64,000 nt of DNA from Mycobacterium sp. PSTR-4-N (GTDB lineage Bacteria; Actinomycetota; Actinomycetes; Mycobacteriales; Mycobacteriaceae). The position numbers and the translations under genes are program-made. The notes under the pieces are model-generated. The model had not been told where the DNA came from, made no database searches, and worked only from the letters and a program-made list of their open reading frames with translations. The stretch is taken from positions 106,785-170,784 of the forward strand of contig NZ_JAKRFN010000011.1 of the NCBI RefSeq assembly GCF_022348085.1. Reading direction: 5' to 3'. Shown here piece by piece: positions 15,665-25,300 of the stretch (the stretch's first letter is position 1; each line of letters begins with the position of its first letter).

Positions 15665-15955
15665 GTGTCGCAGGCGACCGTGGGCTGGTTGATGCTGGCC
15701 GCTGCTGCGCTGACGTTCGTCTTCGGCGGGCTCTCCCGAGTCTTCGTCGGGCGTCGTCGGCACTCCGCGGGTGTCCAGCGGATGGTTCACGTGTTCCGCC
15801 GCACCGGCATCGCCCGGGTGCTGTTCGGCCGCTTCGACGACGACGTGCTCAACGACGACGAGCTCGACACGATGATCCTGATGCCCGCGATCGTCCTCGC
15901 CTGCGGCCTGGCTCTGACCGCCATCTTCCTGTTGGGCTACGACACCCTGGCTTGA
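15665..15955 (+). CDS. Small two-helix membrane protein
   Basis: A 96-residue protein starting at GTG 15665. One hydrophobic segment lies near the N-terminus (VGWLMLAAAALTFVFGGLS) and one near the C-terminus ([23 protein letters not shown]). Between them is a basic stretch (RRRHSAGVQRMVHVFRRTG) followed by an acidic one (DDDVLNDDELD). I do not recognise a family. The 3' end overlaps the convergent metallo-beta-lactamase gene by 19 bases. Confidence 0.65.
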   Translation: MSQATVGWLMLAAAALTFVFGGLSRVFVGRRRHSAGVQRMVHVFRRTGIARVLFGRFDDDVLNDDELDTMILMPAIVLACGLALTAIFLLGYDTLA

Positions 15956-16677
15956 GCAGCCCGCGCCGCCTCTGCGATGGGACCCCGCCACACCGGGCCG
16001 TGACCGGGCAGCAGCACCTCCGACTGCACTCCCGACAGCACGTCGAGGCTGCGCCGGCACGCCTGCTCGTCGTGGTTGAACAGCGACGGCAGCAGCTGCG
16101 GACCGGGGCGCGGTGCCACCGGATGATCGGTCACCAACGCGTCGCCGCTGACAAGCACGCCATCCACCAGATACGAGCAGTGCCCGCCCGTGTGTCCGGG
16201 CGTCGCGATCACCTGCGGCGTTCCCGGCAGCCCGGCCGCCACCTCCTCGGTGAGCGGTTGCGCCGTCGGAATGCCCTCGTGGGTCAAGCCGCCGTTGCGC
16301 ACGAGCGCCAACGACCAGAGCAGGTACGCCGGACGCCAGGCCCGGGCGAGGACATCCCGTGGCGACGCCTGCTCGAGGTACTCGCGCCGGACGTGCCCCA
16401 CCTCCGGGCCGTCGCAGAACACCGGCGTGCCGTGCTCGCGGGCGAACCAGATCGCAGAGCCGAGGTGATCGACATGGGCGTGCGTCAGCAGGATCGCCCG
16501 CACATCGGACGGCCCGAAACCGAGTCCGGCCAACGACCTCAGGACGTCGTCGCGGTCGCCCGGATAGCCCGCGTCGATCAGGATCACCCCACCGTCGCCG
16601 GCCACCAGCGTCCAGTTCACGAGATCGGTTTGGGCGAAGTGCACGCGGTCGGTGACGGCCGCGACAGCCAGGGTCAT
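15937..16677 (-). CDS. Metallo-beta-lactamase-fold hydrolase (Rv0406c-like)
   Basis: A 246-residue MBL-fold protein. [10 protein letters not shown] carries the HxHxDH metal motif. Further ligands are in [15 protein letters not shown] and the late LPGHGPVW. The N-terminal [10 protein letters not shown] is the usual strand before the first Asp. The layout matches a hydroxyacylglutathione-hydrolase/lactonase-type enzyme; the substrate is unknown. It is divergent from fgd1 with only 23 bases between start codons, as for Rv0406c and Rv0407 in M. tuberculosis. Confidence 0.9.
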   Translation of the reverse strand: MTLAVAAVTDRVHFAQTDLVNWTLVAGDGGVILIDAGYPGDRDDVLRSLAGLGFGPSDVRAILLTHAHVDHLGSAIWFAREHGTPVFCDGPEVGHVRREYLEQASPRDVLARAWRPAYLLWSLALVRNGGLTHEGIPTAQPLTEEVAAGLPGTPQVIATPGHTGGHCSYLVDGVLVSGDALVTDHPVAPRPGPQLLPSLFNHDEQACRRSLDVLSGVQSEVLLPGHGPVWRGPIAEAARAAQARVS

Positions 16678-16700
16678 GTCGCGAGTGTAGAAACATAGGT

Positions 16701-17711
16701 ATGGCTGAACTGAAACTGGGCTACAAGGCGTCGGCGGAGCAGTTCGCGCCCCGCGAACTCGTCGAACTCGCGGTGCTGGCCGAGGAACACGGCATGGACA
16801 GCGCCACCGTCAGCGACCACTTTCAGCCGTGGCGCCACGAAGGCGGGCACGCCCCGTTCTCGCTGGCCTGGATGACGGCCGTCGGTGAGCGGACGAAGCG
16901 GCTGGTGCTCGGCACGTCGGTGCTCACCCCGACATTCCGCTACAACCCCGCCGTCATCGCGCAGGCTTTCGCGACGATGGGCTGCCTGTACCCCGATCGG
17001 ATCTTCCTCGGCGTCGGCACCGGCGAGGCCCTCAACGAGATCGCCACCGGCTACGAGGGCGAATGGCCGGAGTTCAAGGAGCGCTATGCGCGGCTGCGCG
17101 AGTCGGTCCGCCTGATGCGGGAACTGTGGCTCGGCGATCGGGTGGATTTCGACGGCGAGTACTACAAGACCAAGGGCGCCTCGATCTACGACGTCCCCGA
17201 GGGCGGCATCCCGATCTACATCGCCGCGGGCGGACCGCAGGTGGCCAAGTACGCGGGCCGCGCCGGTGACGGCTTCATCTGCACCTCGGGCAAGGGCGAG
17301 GAGCTCTACAAGGAGAAGCTGATCCCCGCGATGCGCGAAGGTGCCGAGGCCGCGGACAAGAACCCCGAGGACGTCGACCGCATGATCGAGATCAAGATCT
17401 CCTACGACACAGATCCCGAACTGGCGCTGGAGAACACCCGCTTCTGGGCGCCGCTGTCGCTGACCGCGGAGCAGAAGCACTCCATCGACGATCCGATGGA
17501 GATGGAGAAGGCGGCCGACGAGCTGCCGATCGAGCAGGTCGCCAAGCGCTGGATCGTCGCCTCCGACCCGGACGAGGCCGTCGAGAAGGTCAAAGACTAC
17601 GTGGACTGGGGCCTCAACCATCTGGTGTTCCACGCTCCCGGACACGACCAGAAGCGTTTCCTGGAACTGTTCCAGCGCGATCTCGAACCGCGGTTGCGCC
17701 GCCTGGGATGA
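16701..17711 (+). CDS. fgd1: F420-dependent glucose-6-phosphate dehydrogenase
   Basis: A 336-residue luciferase-fold TIM-barrel enzyme that oxidises glucose-6-phosphate to 6-phosphogluconolactone while reducing coenzyme F420. His40 and Trp44 (DHFQPW) and Glu109 (GTGEALNE) sit at the catalytic positions known for mycobacterial Fgd1. [14 protein letters not shown] and [25 protein letters not shown] blocks bind F420 and the sugar phosphate. Length and motifs are complete. F420H2 from this enzyme feeds nitroreductases and other F420 enzymes of redox defence. The next gene starts inside its stop codon. Confidence 0.98.
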   Translation: MAELKLGYKASAEQFAPRELVELAVLAEEHGMDSATVSDHFQPWRHEGGHAPFSLAWMTAVGERTKRLVLGTSVLTPTFRYNPAVIAQAFATMGCLYPDRIFLGVGTGEALNEIATGYEGEWPEFKERYARLRESVRLMRELWLGDRVDFDGEYYKTKGASIYDVPEGGIPIYIAAGGPQVAKYAGRAGDGFICTSGKGEELYKEKLIPAMREGAEAADKNPEDVDRMIEIKISYDTDPELALENTRFWAPLSLTAEQKHSIDDPMEMEKAADELPIEQVAKRWIVASDPDEAVEKVKDYVDWGLNHLVFHAPGHDQKRFLELFQRDLEPRLRRLG

Positions 17712-18676
17712 TCCGCGTCCTCGCGGCGGTGTTCGGCCTGCTGGGCCTCGCCGTCGCCGCGGCCGGCATGGCCGCCCGTTACCTTCCGCTGCCCAATCAA
17801 CCGCTGTTGATCGTCGCGGCGGCGTCGCCCTACCTTTTGCTCGCGGCGCCTGTCTCTGCCCTGCTGTTGCTGGTCGGCCGGCGATGGGTGCTGGTCATCC
17901 TGGCCGTCGCGGTGACCGCCGCGGCCGCGGTTCTGGTGTACGTACCGCGGTATCGGCCTGCCACCCCGCCGGTGCAGCAGGGCGTCGATGTCCGCGTACT
18001 CACCACCAATCTGGCGATGGGGCAGGCGGATCCGCGTGCGTTCGTCGCCCTGGCCGGTGAACGCGCCGACATCGTGACGGTGCAGGAGATGACGCCGCAG
18101 GCGGCCGCCGGGCTGTCCACCGCAGGTATGGACACCGTGTTCCCCTACCGGGTGATCGTGCCCGCCGAGCTGGCCTCCGGCATCGGGATCTGGAGTCGCT
18201 ACCCGATCGTCGACTCCGGGCGGATCGACGGGTACTCGCTGCCGATGATCGGCACCCGCGTGCGCATCCCCGGCGTGACCGTCGACGCGACCGTGCTGTC
18301 GGTGCACCTGGCTGCGCCGTGGCCGCAGGACATCAGCCACTGGCGCGGCGATATCACCCGGCTGCCCGCCACAATGGCGGAGATCGGCCGCACGGCCGGG
18401 GCAGGCGCGGTGATCGTCGGCGGCGACTTCAACGCCACCGCGGACATGGCGCCGTTCCGGGCGTTGCTCACCGGCGGATACGCCAACGCGGTCGCCGGGA
18501 GTGGCCTGCTTCGGACGTATCCGCAGAATCGTTTCTTCCCACCGCTTCTCGGCATCGACCACATCCTGACGAAGAACGCCGACGCGACGGCGGTGTCGAC
18601 GGTGGACGTGGCGGGCAGCGATCACCTCGGGCTGGTGGCCACTGTGAGCGTGCCGGTCGACATGACGTCGAGCTGA
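17708..18676 (+). CDS. Membrane-anchored endonuclease/exonuclease/phosphatase-family protein
   Basis: A 322-residue protein starting at ATG 17708 within the fgd1 stop. Three N-terminal hydrophobic segments (about 3-90) are followed by an EEP-fold domain of about 220 residues, probably outside the membrane. TNLAMG, VQEMTP with the metal-binding Glu, GGDFNAT and IDHILT, and a final GSDHLGL with the catalytic His, are the full EEP set. Substrates of this fold range from nucleic acids to phosphoinositides and sphingolipids; a surface phospho-compound is plausible here. The 3' end overlaps the convergent GT-C gene by 55 bases. Confidence 0.88.
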   Translation: MIRVLAAVFGLLGLAVAAAGMAARYLPLPNQPLLIVAAASPYLLLAAPVSALLLLVGRRWVLVILAVAVTAAAAVLVYVPRYRPATPPVQQGVDVRVLTTNLAMGQADPRAFVALAGERADIVTVQEMTPQAAAGLSTAGMDTVFPYRVIVPAELASGIGIWSRYPIVDSGRIDGYSLPMIGTRVRIPGVTVDATVLSVHLAAPWPQDISHWRGDITRLPATMAEIGRTAGAGAVIVGGDFNATADMAPFRALLTGGYANAVAGSGLLRTYPQNRFFPPLLGIDHILTKNADATAVSTVDVAGSDHLGLVATVSVPVDMTSS

Positions 18677-20277
18677 GCGGGCGGCACCGGGCGGCCCGTG
18701 GTCCGGTACACCCGGAACATCTCGTCGGAGGTGGGGCCGTCGGTGGTGTACCCGAGCGCCGCGATGCCGGCGCCGTCATCCCAGAGCGACGGGTAGCGGC
18801 GGTTCAGCGCATCGGGGACGTTGCGCTTCGGGTTGGTGGCGACGATGTACCGAATCCCGAAGTCCCACGGTCGATTCAGTGCGGCGACGAAATCGTAGTC
18901 ACTGGTGATCACGAACTGCTTCGGATGCTCGGAGGACAGCCAGATGCCCCAGGTGAGGAACGTGTCCATCAACACCGAGCCCTCCGGCAGGTCCTTGTCG
19001 TCGAACCACTGCGCCAGGCGCCGCTCGCTGAGGAGCCGACGCCGAGCAGGGTCCTCGCTCGGCGGGTGGGTCTCGGGATCGATCAGCGATGCGAAGCCCG
19101 CTTCCAGCTGACCGTAGGCGATGTCCTGATCCACGATCAACGGCGTGGTCACCGGTATGGCCACCACCACCGAGGCGGCCACCAGCGCGGCGGCCGCCGC
19201 CCGCACAGCGGTTCGCTTCTGCCAGCACGCCAGTCCGACGCAGATCACCAGCGGGATGGCCAGCAGGTAGAAACGGAACCAGCCGAACGTCATCGACTCG
19301 TGCTGTGCCACAGCTGCAAACGTGAGCGTGGCACCGAACACGACGACCGGCACCAACGGTGCCGTCCGCCGACATGCCACGGCGACGACCACGGCCACCG
19401 CGACGGCAACCCCGACCAGCGGCTGCATGCCGAACAGCCGGGAGGCCACCACCGACCACTGCGCTCCCGCGTCGACGGTGCCGCGGGCGAGCCGGCCCGC
19501 GACCTGACTGGCATTGCCGTACTGCGAGGACATCGTGGCGAAGAACTCGTCGTTGATGATCCAGCCCGTGACCGCCCACACGAAAAACGCTGTCACGACC
19601 GGGAAGGCGACGATCACGACGTCGGTCACCGTGGCCGACCACCGCGTCTCACGCGCGGATCGCCGCCACGTCAGCACCGCGACCATCGCGACGGCCGCAG
19701 CGGCCGCCGGGATCACCTCGTAGCGCGCGAGATACCCGACTCCCAATGCCATTCCGGCCCATCCGAGATCGCCCACCCACCGGGTGGTGTACCAGCGCAT
19801 CAGGTAGCGAACGCACCACAGCAGACAGAACATCTGCGCCGCCTCGCTCAACCCCGACGCGCCGTAGATGACGATCACCGGATGCAGCGCGAATCCCGCG
19901 GTGGCCACGCGCCGCAGGAGCGTGGACGCCCCGACGTCGAATGCGATTCGCCGGATCATCAGTGCCGCACCCGACATGAACAGCGCGCTCTGGAGCACGC
20001 CGGCCAGACCTGCATGCTTCAGCGCGGACAACCCGGGCCACTGGCTGAGCCACACGAGCGGGAGTTCCACCAGGCTGGGCAGGGGGTTCCACACGAAGCC
20101 GATCGCCGACAGGTGGGGATGCCGGGATTGCAGCGCGAAGCCGGCGTTGGCCACTCGGTTCGGTGCGTCGGGCTCGAAGATGTTGTACCGCAACACCAGG
20201 ATGGATCCGACGACGGTGTAGAGAAGGCAGAGCGCGCCGAAGAGCGCGACGCCGGGCCACCGGCGCGACGGGGTCAC
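18622..20277 (-). CDS. Multi-pass GT-C-like glycosyltransferase
   Basis: A 551-residue protein. About 10-11 hydrophobic segments fill residues 10-385. The first outer loop carries the acidic EPDAPNRVANA, the place where GT-C enzymes of the GT39/ArnT/PMT type keep their catalytic acid. The C-terminal 150 residues are soluble and include SDYDFVAALNRPWDFGIRYIV. GTG 20277 overlaps the stop of the BcsB-like gene by four bases; the longer open frame upstream is a shadow. As the last gene of the four-gene locus it probably adds a sugar from a polyprenyl-phosphate donor to the product of the GT2. That role is inferred. Confidence 0.75.
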   Translation of the reverse strand: MTPSRRWPGVALFGALCLLYTVVGSILVLRYNIFEPDAPNRVANAGFALQSRHPHLSAIGFVWNPLPSLVELPLVWLSQWPGLSALKHAGLAGVLQSALFMSGAALMIRRIAFDVGASTLLRRVATAGFALHPVIVIYGASGLSEAAQMFCLLWCVRYLMRWYTTRWVGDLGWAGMALGVGYLARYEVIPAAAAAVAMVAVLTWRRSARETRWSATVTDVVIVAFPVVTAFFVWAVTGWIINDEFFATMSSQYGNASQVAGRLARGTVDAGAQWSVVASRLFGMQPLVGVAVAVAVVVAVACRRTAPLVPVVVFGATLTFAAVAQHESMTFGWFRFYLLAIPLVICVGLACWQKRTAVRAAAAALVAASVVVAIPVTTPLIVDQDIAYGQLEAGFASLIDPETHPPSEDPARRRLLSERRLAQWFDDKDLPEGSVLMDTFLTWGIWLSSEHPKQFVITSDYDFVAALNRPWDFGIRYIVATNPKRNVPDALNRRYPSLWDDGAGIAALGYTTDGPTSDEMFRVYRTTGRPVPPAQLDVMSTGTLTVATSPR

Positions 20278-22241
20278 GCGCGGCGGCGGATCAGCACTGT
20301 CGCCCCGGCGGCCACCGCAGCGGCACCGACGGCGGCGATGCTCGCCCAGGCCCACCAGTGCCATCCGGCGCCCGGCGCGGGTTGGTGAGGCATGGCATCC
20401 CCTTCGTTCACCGAGAGTGTCACCGTCTCGCCGGCGATCCCGGTGGCGACCACGTCGCCGGCCAGTGATCCCCACCGGTCCGGCAGACCGCGCACATGAT
20501 CGAGCGTGGCGTCGACCAGCGTCCAGTCACCCGTGCCGGTGACGGCGACCACCGCTCGGCCGCTGTCGGTGAACGCCTGGACCATGCCCAGTGGCGCGTG
20601 CAGATCCACCAGTGTGGCGGCCGCCGATGACTCGGCGCCGCCGACGTCGACAGTCTCGGCCATGCCAGGCAGCAGCGGCGGATGTAGACCGGCGTCGGCC
20701 AGCTCGCGTCCGCCGCTCACCACGAGCGCGCTCGACCCCGACGCTGCCGCGTCGGACAGGTGAGCCACTCTGGGCCGCAACGTGATCTGTGTCTGCTGAG
20801 CGATCAGGTTCAGCGCGGCGGCGGCATAGCGCAGGTGCTCCGGGCTGTCGATCGCGACCTCGAAGTCCGGTGTGAACGCCATCGGCAGGGCGGCGAAGCC
20901 ACCGCGATTGCCCGCGCCCGGCCGGACCGTCACGGTGGACTGAGGATCGATCGAGAACGTGACGCGATCGCTCAGCGGCGGGCAGTCCTGGCGGGGAATG
21001 TAGCGCAGTTCCATGGCCAGACCCACATTGGAGGCGATCGATTCGGCCGGGATCTCACCGGTGATGTCGAGGGTGCCGGAGCCGTCGAGGCTGTGCGTGG
21101 CCAGGACGGTCTCTCCCGAACGCACCAGCACGGATCCCTCCCCGCCGACGACCGGGGTGTAGTGCGCTTTCAGGTGCACCGTGGCGCCGTTGATCGCGCC
21201 GACGCCGAACGCGGCGGCGTCGAAACCGGTGTAGAGGGTGGTGGTTCCGGCCACTGAGGTCTGTGCGGAAATGCCCAACTGGCCGAACGTCTTCATGGTC
21301 GTGGACACATCGGTGGGTTCCCGACTCGACACGAGCGTCGCCGAGTTCCCCTGCGCCAGGCCGATTCGACGGTCGGTGAACAGGCTGACCTGCGTGGCGA
21401 GCTGCTCACCGGTGCCCGTGATCGCGAGGACGGCTGCCGGTGTGCCCGGGTTCTCCACCGTGACGGCGGGACGGCCGCCGTCACGGATGTCGATCACCCG
21501 GGTGGTGCCCGACAGGGACTGCAGCGAGACGACACCGGGCTCTTCGCCGGTTGTCACGTCGATGCGGACCGGCATCGGCCGGTAGAGCCGGGTGAGCTTG
21601 GCGACAAGGTCGAGCGCGGCCTGGGCGACGGCGGGGGAGGGGGTGCGGTCGACGCGGATCACCACGTGATCGAGGTAGCCCGGCAGGAAGCCGGCGACGG
21701 TGGTGGGATCCGGAGCGGGCCCGGAGAACGTCGTGGCCAAGCGGCTCAACGTTATCGCGGGCGGTTGCGTGCACGCTGTCGCGACGGGTCCGGCGTCGCG
21801 GACGACGAAGCTCAGCCTCGCCCGCCCGTCGACCACCTGCGCGGCCGAGGTGTCGATCGTGAACGGAACACTGATGGCGCCCGCCGGCAGGGCGATGGTA
21901 CCGAGGACCACTCCGCGGCCGTCGAGCACGTCGACGCGCCCGTCGGTGACGTTGACGATGGAGCCCACCTCGCCGGTGAGGACGCTCGGAACCACCCCGG
22001 CGGGCACCGGAACCGACGTGTCGGCGGGAACATTCGCGCCGACGATGTCCATCCGGTCGGAGAGTCCGAGCTGTGCCCAGCCGATGGCCGGGGTCACCGA
22101 CGGTCCGGCCACGGCCTCGACGTACGGGTCGGCCCAGGCGGGTGCGAGGGCCGGCGTGACGCCGGGCAGCACGGCGATGGCGGCCGTCACCGCCAGGGCA
22201 GTGGCGAGGCGGGCGAGCTGTCGAGGGAGCTCGAGCATCAT
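20274..22241 (-). CDS. BcsB-like secreted, membrane-anchored subunit
   Basis: A 655-residue protein with a signal peptide (cleavage likely after AWA, near 38), a long extracytoplasmic part and one C-terminal helix (WASIAAVGAAAVAAGATVLI) ending RRR. Two internal repeats of the BcsB kind are visible: PGYLDHVVIRVDRTPSPAVAQAALDLVAKL in the first half and ALPMAFTPDFEVAIDSPEHLRYAAAALNLIA in the second. BcsB is the periplasmic partner that guides cellulose out of BcsA. ATG 22241 overlaps the GT2 stop (ATGA). Placed directly after a CESA-like GT2, it very likely forms a synthase complex with it. Confidence 0.8.
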   Translation of the reverse strand: MMLELPRQLARLATALAVTAAIAVLPGVTPALAPAWADPYVEAVAGPSVTPAIGWAQLGLSDRMDIVGANVPADTSVPVPAGVVPSVLTGEVGSIVNVTDGRVDVLDGRGVVLGTIALPAGAISVPFTIDTSAAQVVDGRARLSFVVRDAGPVATACTQPPAITLSRLATTFSGPAPDPTTVAGFLPGYLDHVVIRVDRTPSPAVAQAALDLVAKLTRLYRPMPVRIDVTTGEEPGVVSLQSLSGTTRVIDIRDGGRPAVTVENPGTPAAVLAITGTGEQLATQVSLFTDRRIGLAQGNSATLVSSREPTDVSTTMKTFGQLGISAQTSVAGTTTLYTGFDAAAFGVGAINGATVHLKAHYTPVVGGEGSVLVRSGETVLATHSLDGSGTLDITGEIPAESIASNVGLAMELRYIPRQDCPPLSDRVTFSIDPQSTVTVRPGAGNRGGFAALPMAFTPDFEVAIDSPEHLRYAAAALNLIAQQTQITLRPRVAHLSDAAASGSSALVVSGGRELADAGLHPPLLPGMAETVDVGGAESSAAATLVDLHAPLGMVQAFTDSGRAVVAVTGTGDWTLVDATLDHVRGLPDRWGSLAGDVVATGIAGETVTLSVNEGDAMPHQPAPGAGWHWWAWASIAAVGAAAVAAGATVLIRRRA

Positions 22242-23662
22242 CGGGGGGAGCCTTCCGTGGGGATGGAATGGGGATTGCTCAGTCCGTGCACCGTCTTCTC
22301 CCAGAAGGACGGCCGAAACACCAACTGGTAGATCGCTTTCAGCGCTGCGATCGACTGCAGCACCCAGTAGAGCGGGGTCAGCAGCGCGGCCCAGGTGAGG
22401 TGCGGTTTGCCGAGCGCCCGCGTGACGATCACCCCGGAGTAGACCGACAGCGGAGAGCCGACGAGGAACAGCGTCAGGCACACGTAGTAGGTGACCGGTG
22501 GGAACAGCACCTCGATGAACGGGGGGCGGCCCAGCACCCAGACCAGCAGCGCGAACCAGAAGACGATGTTCACCGCGCTCGTGAGCGGGACGCCTCCGGT
22601 CATGTTGATCAGGCGCAGGGTGGCCTTGGTGCCGATCGTGCGGTGCAGTCCGATGGGGTCACGCAACGCCACGAGCATCGTCTGCAGGTAGCCCTTGTAC
22701 CAGCGGGACCGTTGCCGGATCCAGTTCACGACATCGGAGTTGGCCTCTTCCAACGTGATCGAATCCAGGATCAGTGTGCGGTAGCCATGCCGCGCCAGCC
22801 GCACGCCGAGGTCGGCGTCCTCGGTCACGTTGAACTCGTCCCAGCCACCGATCTCCCGCCAGACCGAGGCGCGCATGTGGTTCGACGTCCCACCTAGAGG
22901 CACCACGCAGCGAGCCTGCTCGACCGCGGGCAACACCACGCCGAACCACTGGTCGTATTCGAGCGAGAAGAACCGGGTGAGCAGATTCTGTCGTTCGTTG
23001 AAGTAGCCCAGCCGCGCCTGCAGGCATCCGATGTCGTTCGGCAGACTCCGGAAAGCTGCTGCTGCGCGACGCAATTGCAGCGGATCGGGGATGTCTTCCG
23101 CGTCGTAGATGGTGAGCAGTTCTCCGCGCAGATCCGGCAGGGACATGCCGTAGTTGCAGGCTTTGGGTTTGGTCTTGGGCAGGCTGTGCGGAACGATCAC
23201 CACCCGCACCGAGGTCAGATCCGCATCCAGAAGTGCGGTTTGCGTTGCGATGTCGTCTTCCTCGACCAGCAGCAGGATCTCGAGCCGGTCGGCCGGATAG
23301 TCGAGCTTGCCGACACCGTTGATCAGGTTGGTCACGATCGAGGGTTCGTCGTAGACCGGCAGCAGCACGGTGTAGACGGGCAGGTCCTCGTCCGGGATCG
23401 CCAGCGCCTCGGCGGCGTCGATGCGGATCAGAGCCGACGCGTGAAGTCCCCTGAGCAGAAGGATGTTTCGATCCAGGCTGGACATCAGGTACAGCAGTGC
23501 CACCAGTCCGGTCACCGCCGGCAGGATGACGTGCGGCCAGCAGAGCATCGCGGCCACGACGGGTACGGTCGCCAGACCGGCGCGTACCAGGGTGCGGCGG
23601 CCGAGCAGCGTGCGGGCGGACAGGTGCGCCGCCAGCATGGTTTCCACAGGGTGATCAGACAT
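22238..23662 (-). CDS. Processive GT2 glycosyltransferase, cellulose-synthase-like
   Basis: A 474-residue membrane glycosyltransferase. Two N-terminal helices precede a GT-A domain with LPVYDE, the DxD-type YDAEDIPD at 186-193, TEDADLG at 280-286 (catalytic Asp) and QRSRW at 317-321, the Q-x-x-R-W that marks processive beta-glycosyltransferases. Four C-terminal helices follow, ending in FRPSFWEKTVHGL. There is no PilZ domain, so cyclic di-GMP would not act through this chain in the BcsA way. It overlaps the upstream membrane-protein gene by eight bases and the BcsB-like gene by four. The polymer made is unknown. Confidence 0.88.
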   Translation of the reverse strand: MSDHPVETMLAAHLSARTLLGRRTLVRAGLATVPVVAAMLCWPHVILPAVTGLVALLYLMSSLDRNILLLRGLHASALIRIDAAEALAIPDEDLPVYTVLLPVYDEPSIVTNLINGVGKLDYPADRLEILLLVEEDDIATQTALLDADLTSVRVVIVPHSLPKTKPKACNYGMSLPDLRGELLTIYDAEDIPDPLQLRRAAAAFRSLPNDIGCLQARLGYFNERQNLLTRFFSLEYDQWFGVVLPAVEQARCVVPLGGTSNHMRASVWREIGGWDEFNVTEDADLGVRLARHGYRTLILDSITLEEANSDVVNWIRQRSRWYKGYLQTMLVALRDPIGLHRTIGTKATLRLINMTGGVPLTSAVNIVFWFALLVWVLGRPPFIEVLFPPVTYYVCLTLFLVGSPLSVYSGVIVTRALGKPHLTWAALLTPLYWVLQSIAALKAIYQLVFRPSFWEKTVHGLSNPHSIPTEGSPR

Positions 23663-25085
23663 GGGCCGCTGCGGTCACCTGGTCGATGACGGCGCGGGCT
23701 CGCATCTGTACCAGCTCGTCGATTCCGCCGCTGTCGTCGGGCTGTTGGCGCGCGAGCCACAGCAGCGGGCGCACCGAGGTGTCGGGCAGGGACAGGGGAG
23801 CGGGAGCCGGGGGCGGGATCGTCCCGCTCAACGACTGACTGACGATCACGGTGATCCGTTGGTGCAACGTCCCGCTGGTCCAGGTCCACGTCACCGCGTA
23901 CCAGGGGGCGTCGACGCCGGTGGTGACGGCATCGGCGTTGCTGTGCAGGATCTGTGCCCCGTCGGGCAGGGGATGTGTTGCGGGGCGGTAATCCAGGGGG
24001 CGGGCCGACGGATACCAGACCGCGTCGGCCACGTCGTGCAGCGTGGCGGTGTCGGGTGTGCTCATCACGTCGACGGCGGCGGCGGGCAGCCCGTCCACCG
24101 GGAGCATCGAGTAGCGCCGCAGCGTGCTGCCGGGACCCAGGTAGCGGGTGATGAAGCCGAAGTCGCGTGGCGATCCCCAGGCGGTGTGCTCGATCCAGTC
24201 GGGGTCGACCGTCGAACCGGCCGCACGTGCCGGCGTGGTCGGCACCGCGAGCAGCGGCAGCAGCGCGGCCAGCAGCGCCAGGATCGCCATGGTCCGGGCA
24301 GACCGCGCAGGAAGCGGAAACTCGACGGTGGCGATCCGCTGGGTGCGCCGGAGCGCCAGGATGGCCAGGGCCGGTGCGACGCCGGTGACCAGAACGGTGG
24401 CGGCGATCAGATGGCTGTGCGGCGTCACCCCCGCGATCACCACGCCGAGGCACAGGCAGGTCAGCATGCCGAGCGTCCGCCGCCGCCACGGTGTCCCCGG
24501 GGTCCCGATCGCCACCGCTACGGCGCCGATCCCCGCGGACACGATGACCGCTGCGTGATCGCTGCCGCCGAACTCCGCGGTGAGCAGGAGGAACGGCAGC
24601 GGGGTGGCAGTGGCCAGCGCGAACACCCACACGGCCCACATCCGCACCACGTGCCGCACCCCGAACAGCACCGTCAGCACACACACCGACCAGATCACGC
24701 CAGTGAGCGCGGGCAGTCGCCACAGCCCGGCCAGGGTGGGCAGCCGCTCGGCGAGGACCGCGATCCCTGCAACGCCGGCGACGCCGAGGAGGACTGCGAT
24801 GATCCAGTCCGACTCGGCGTCGCCGACGCCGCAGGGCGGGGTCCGGTAGCCGTACGCGAGCACGGCGAGCAGCACGGGGACGACCAGCAGATACGCACAG
24901 CGCGATTCGTGGGGGAGATCCCGGAATGCGCCCAGGTAGAGAGGCGCCCAACCCGGCGCAGCGAGTGCGGTGGCGGCGAACATGCGGACCGCGAACGGGC
25001 TCAACCGAATGGCCCCGGTGACGATCTCACCCGTGCCGGGCAGCGCTGCCGGAACCGCCGTGCCGGGCAGATCCAGAACGGACAT
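23655..25085 (-). CDS. Polytopic membrane protein of unknown family, first gene of glycan locus
   Basis: A 476-residue protein. About eight hydrophobic segments lie between 20 and 290, then a soluble C-terminal part of roughly 185 residues with Trp-rich strands (WYAVTWTWTSG) that probably sits outside the membrane. I chose ATG 25085 because AGGGGG ends a few bases upstream; the open frame extends 14 codons further. The HESRCAYLLVVPVLLAVLAYG segment superficially recalls exosortases, but no active-site Cys-Arg-His set could be placed, so I do not assign that family. It leads the locus and overlaps the GT2 gene. Confidence 0.6.
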   Translation of the reverse strand: MSVLDLPGTAVPAALPGTGEIVTGAIRLSPFAVRMFAATALAAPGWAPLYLGAFRDLPHESRCAYLLVVPVLLAVLAYGYRTPPCGVGDAESDWIIAVLLGVAGVAGIAVLAERLPTLAGLWRLPALTGVIWSVCVLTVLFGVRHVVRMWAVWVFALATATPLPFLLLTAEFGGSDHAAVIVSAGIGAVAVAIGTPGTPWRRRTLGMLTCLCLGVVIAGVTPHSHLIAATVLVTGVAPALAILALRRTQRIATVEFPLPARSARTMAILALLAALLPLLAVPTTPARAAGSTVDPDWIEHTAWGSPRDFGFITRYLGPGSTLRRYSMLPVDGLPAAAVDVMSTPDTATLHDVADAVWYPSARPLDYRPATHPLPDGAQILHSNADAVTTGVDAPWYAVTWTWTSGTLHQRITVIVSQSLSGTIPPPAPAPLSLPDTSVRPLLWLARQQPDDSGGIDELVQMRARAVIDQVTAAAHV

Positions 25086-25300
25086 GGGACCCCCTGATGA
25101 CGAGCTCTGTCGGAAAAACGTCGACACGTGCGATTTCAGCGATGTATCTCAAAAAGCTAATTAACGCGGCTGTCAGCACGTTGTACGCAGTGAACCATGT
25201 TCAGCAAACTCAGACAACTTACTGTCGAGTAAATTCGATCCTCACGGTTCCGTAATGCGTGGCGCTGGCCATCGTGGGCCGCATCGGGCAGGCTTTCGAT

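Noticed and set aside
23655..25085. Exosortase assignment for the leading glycan-locus protein
   Set aside because: The N-terminal helices look similar, but no Cys-Arg-His catalytic set could be placed.
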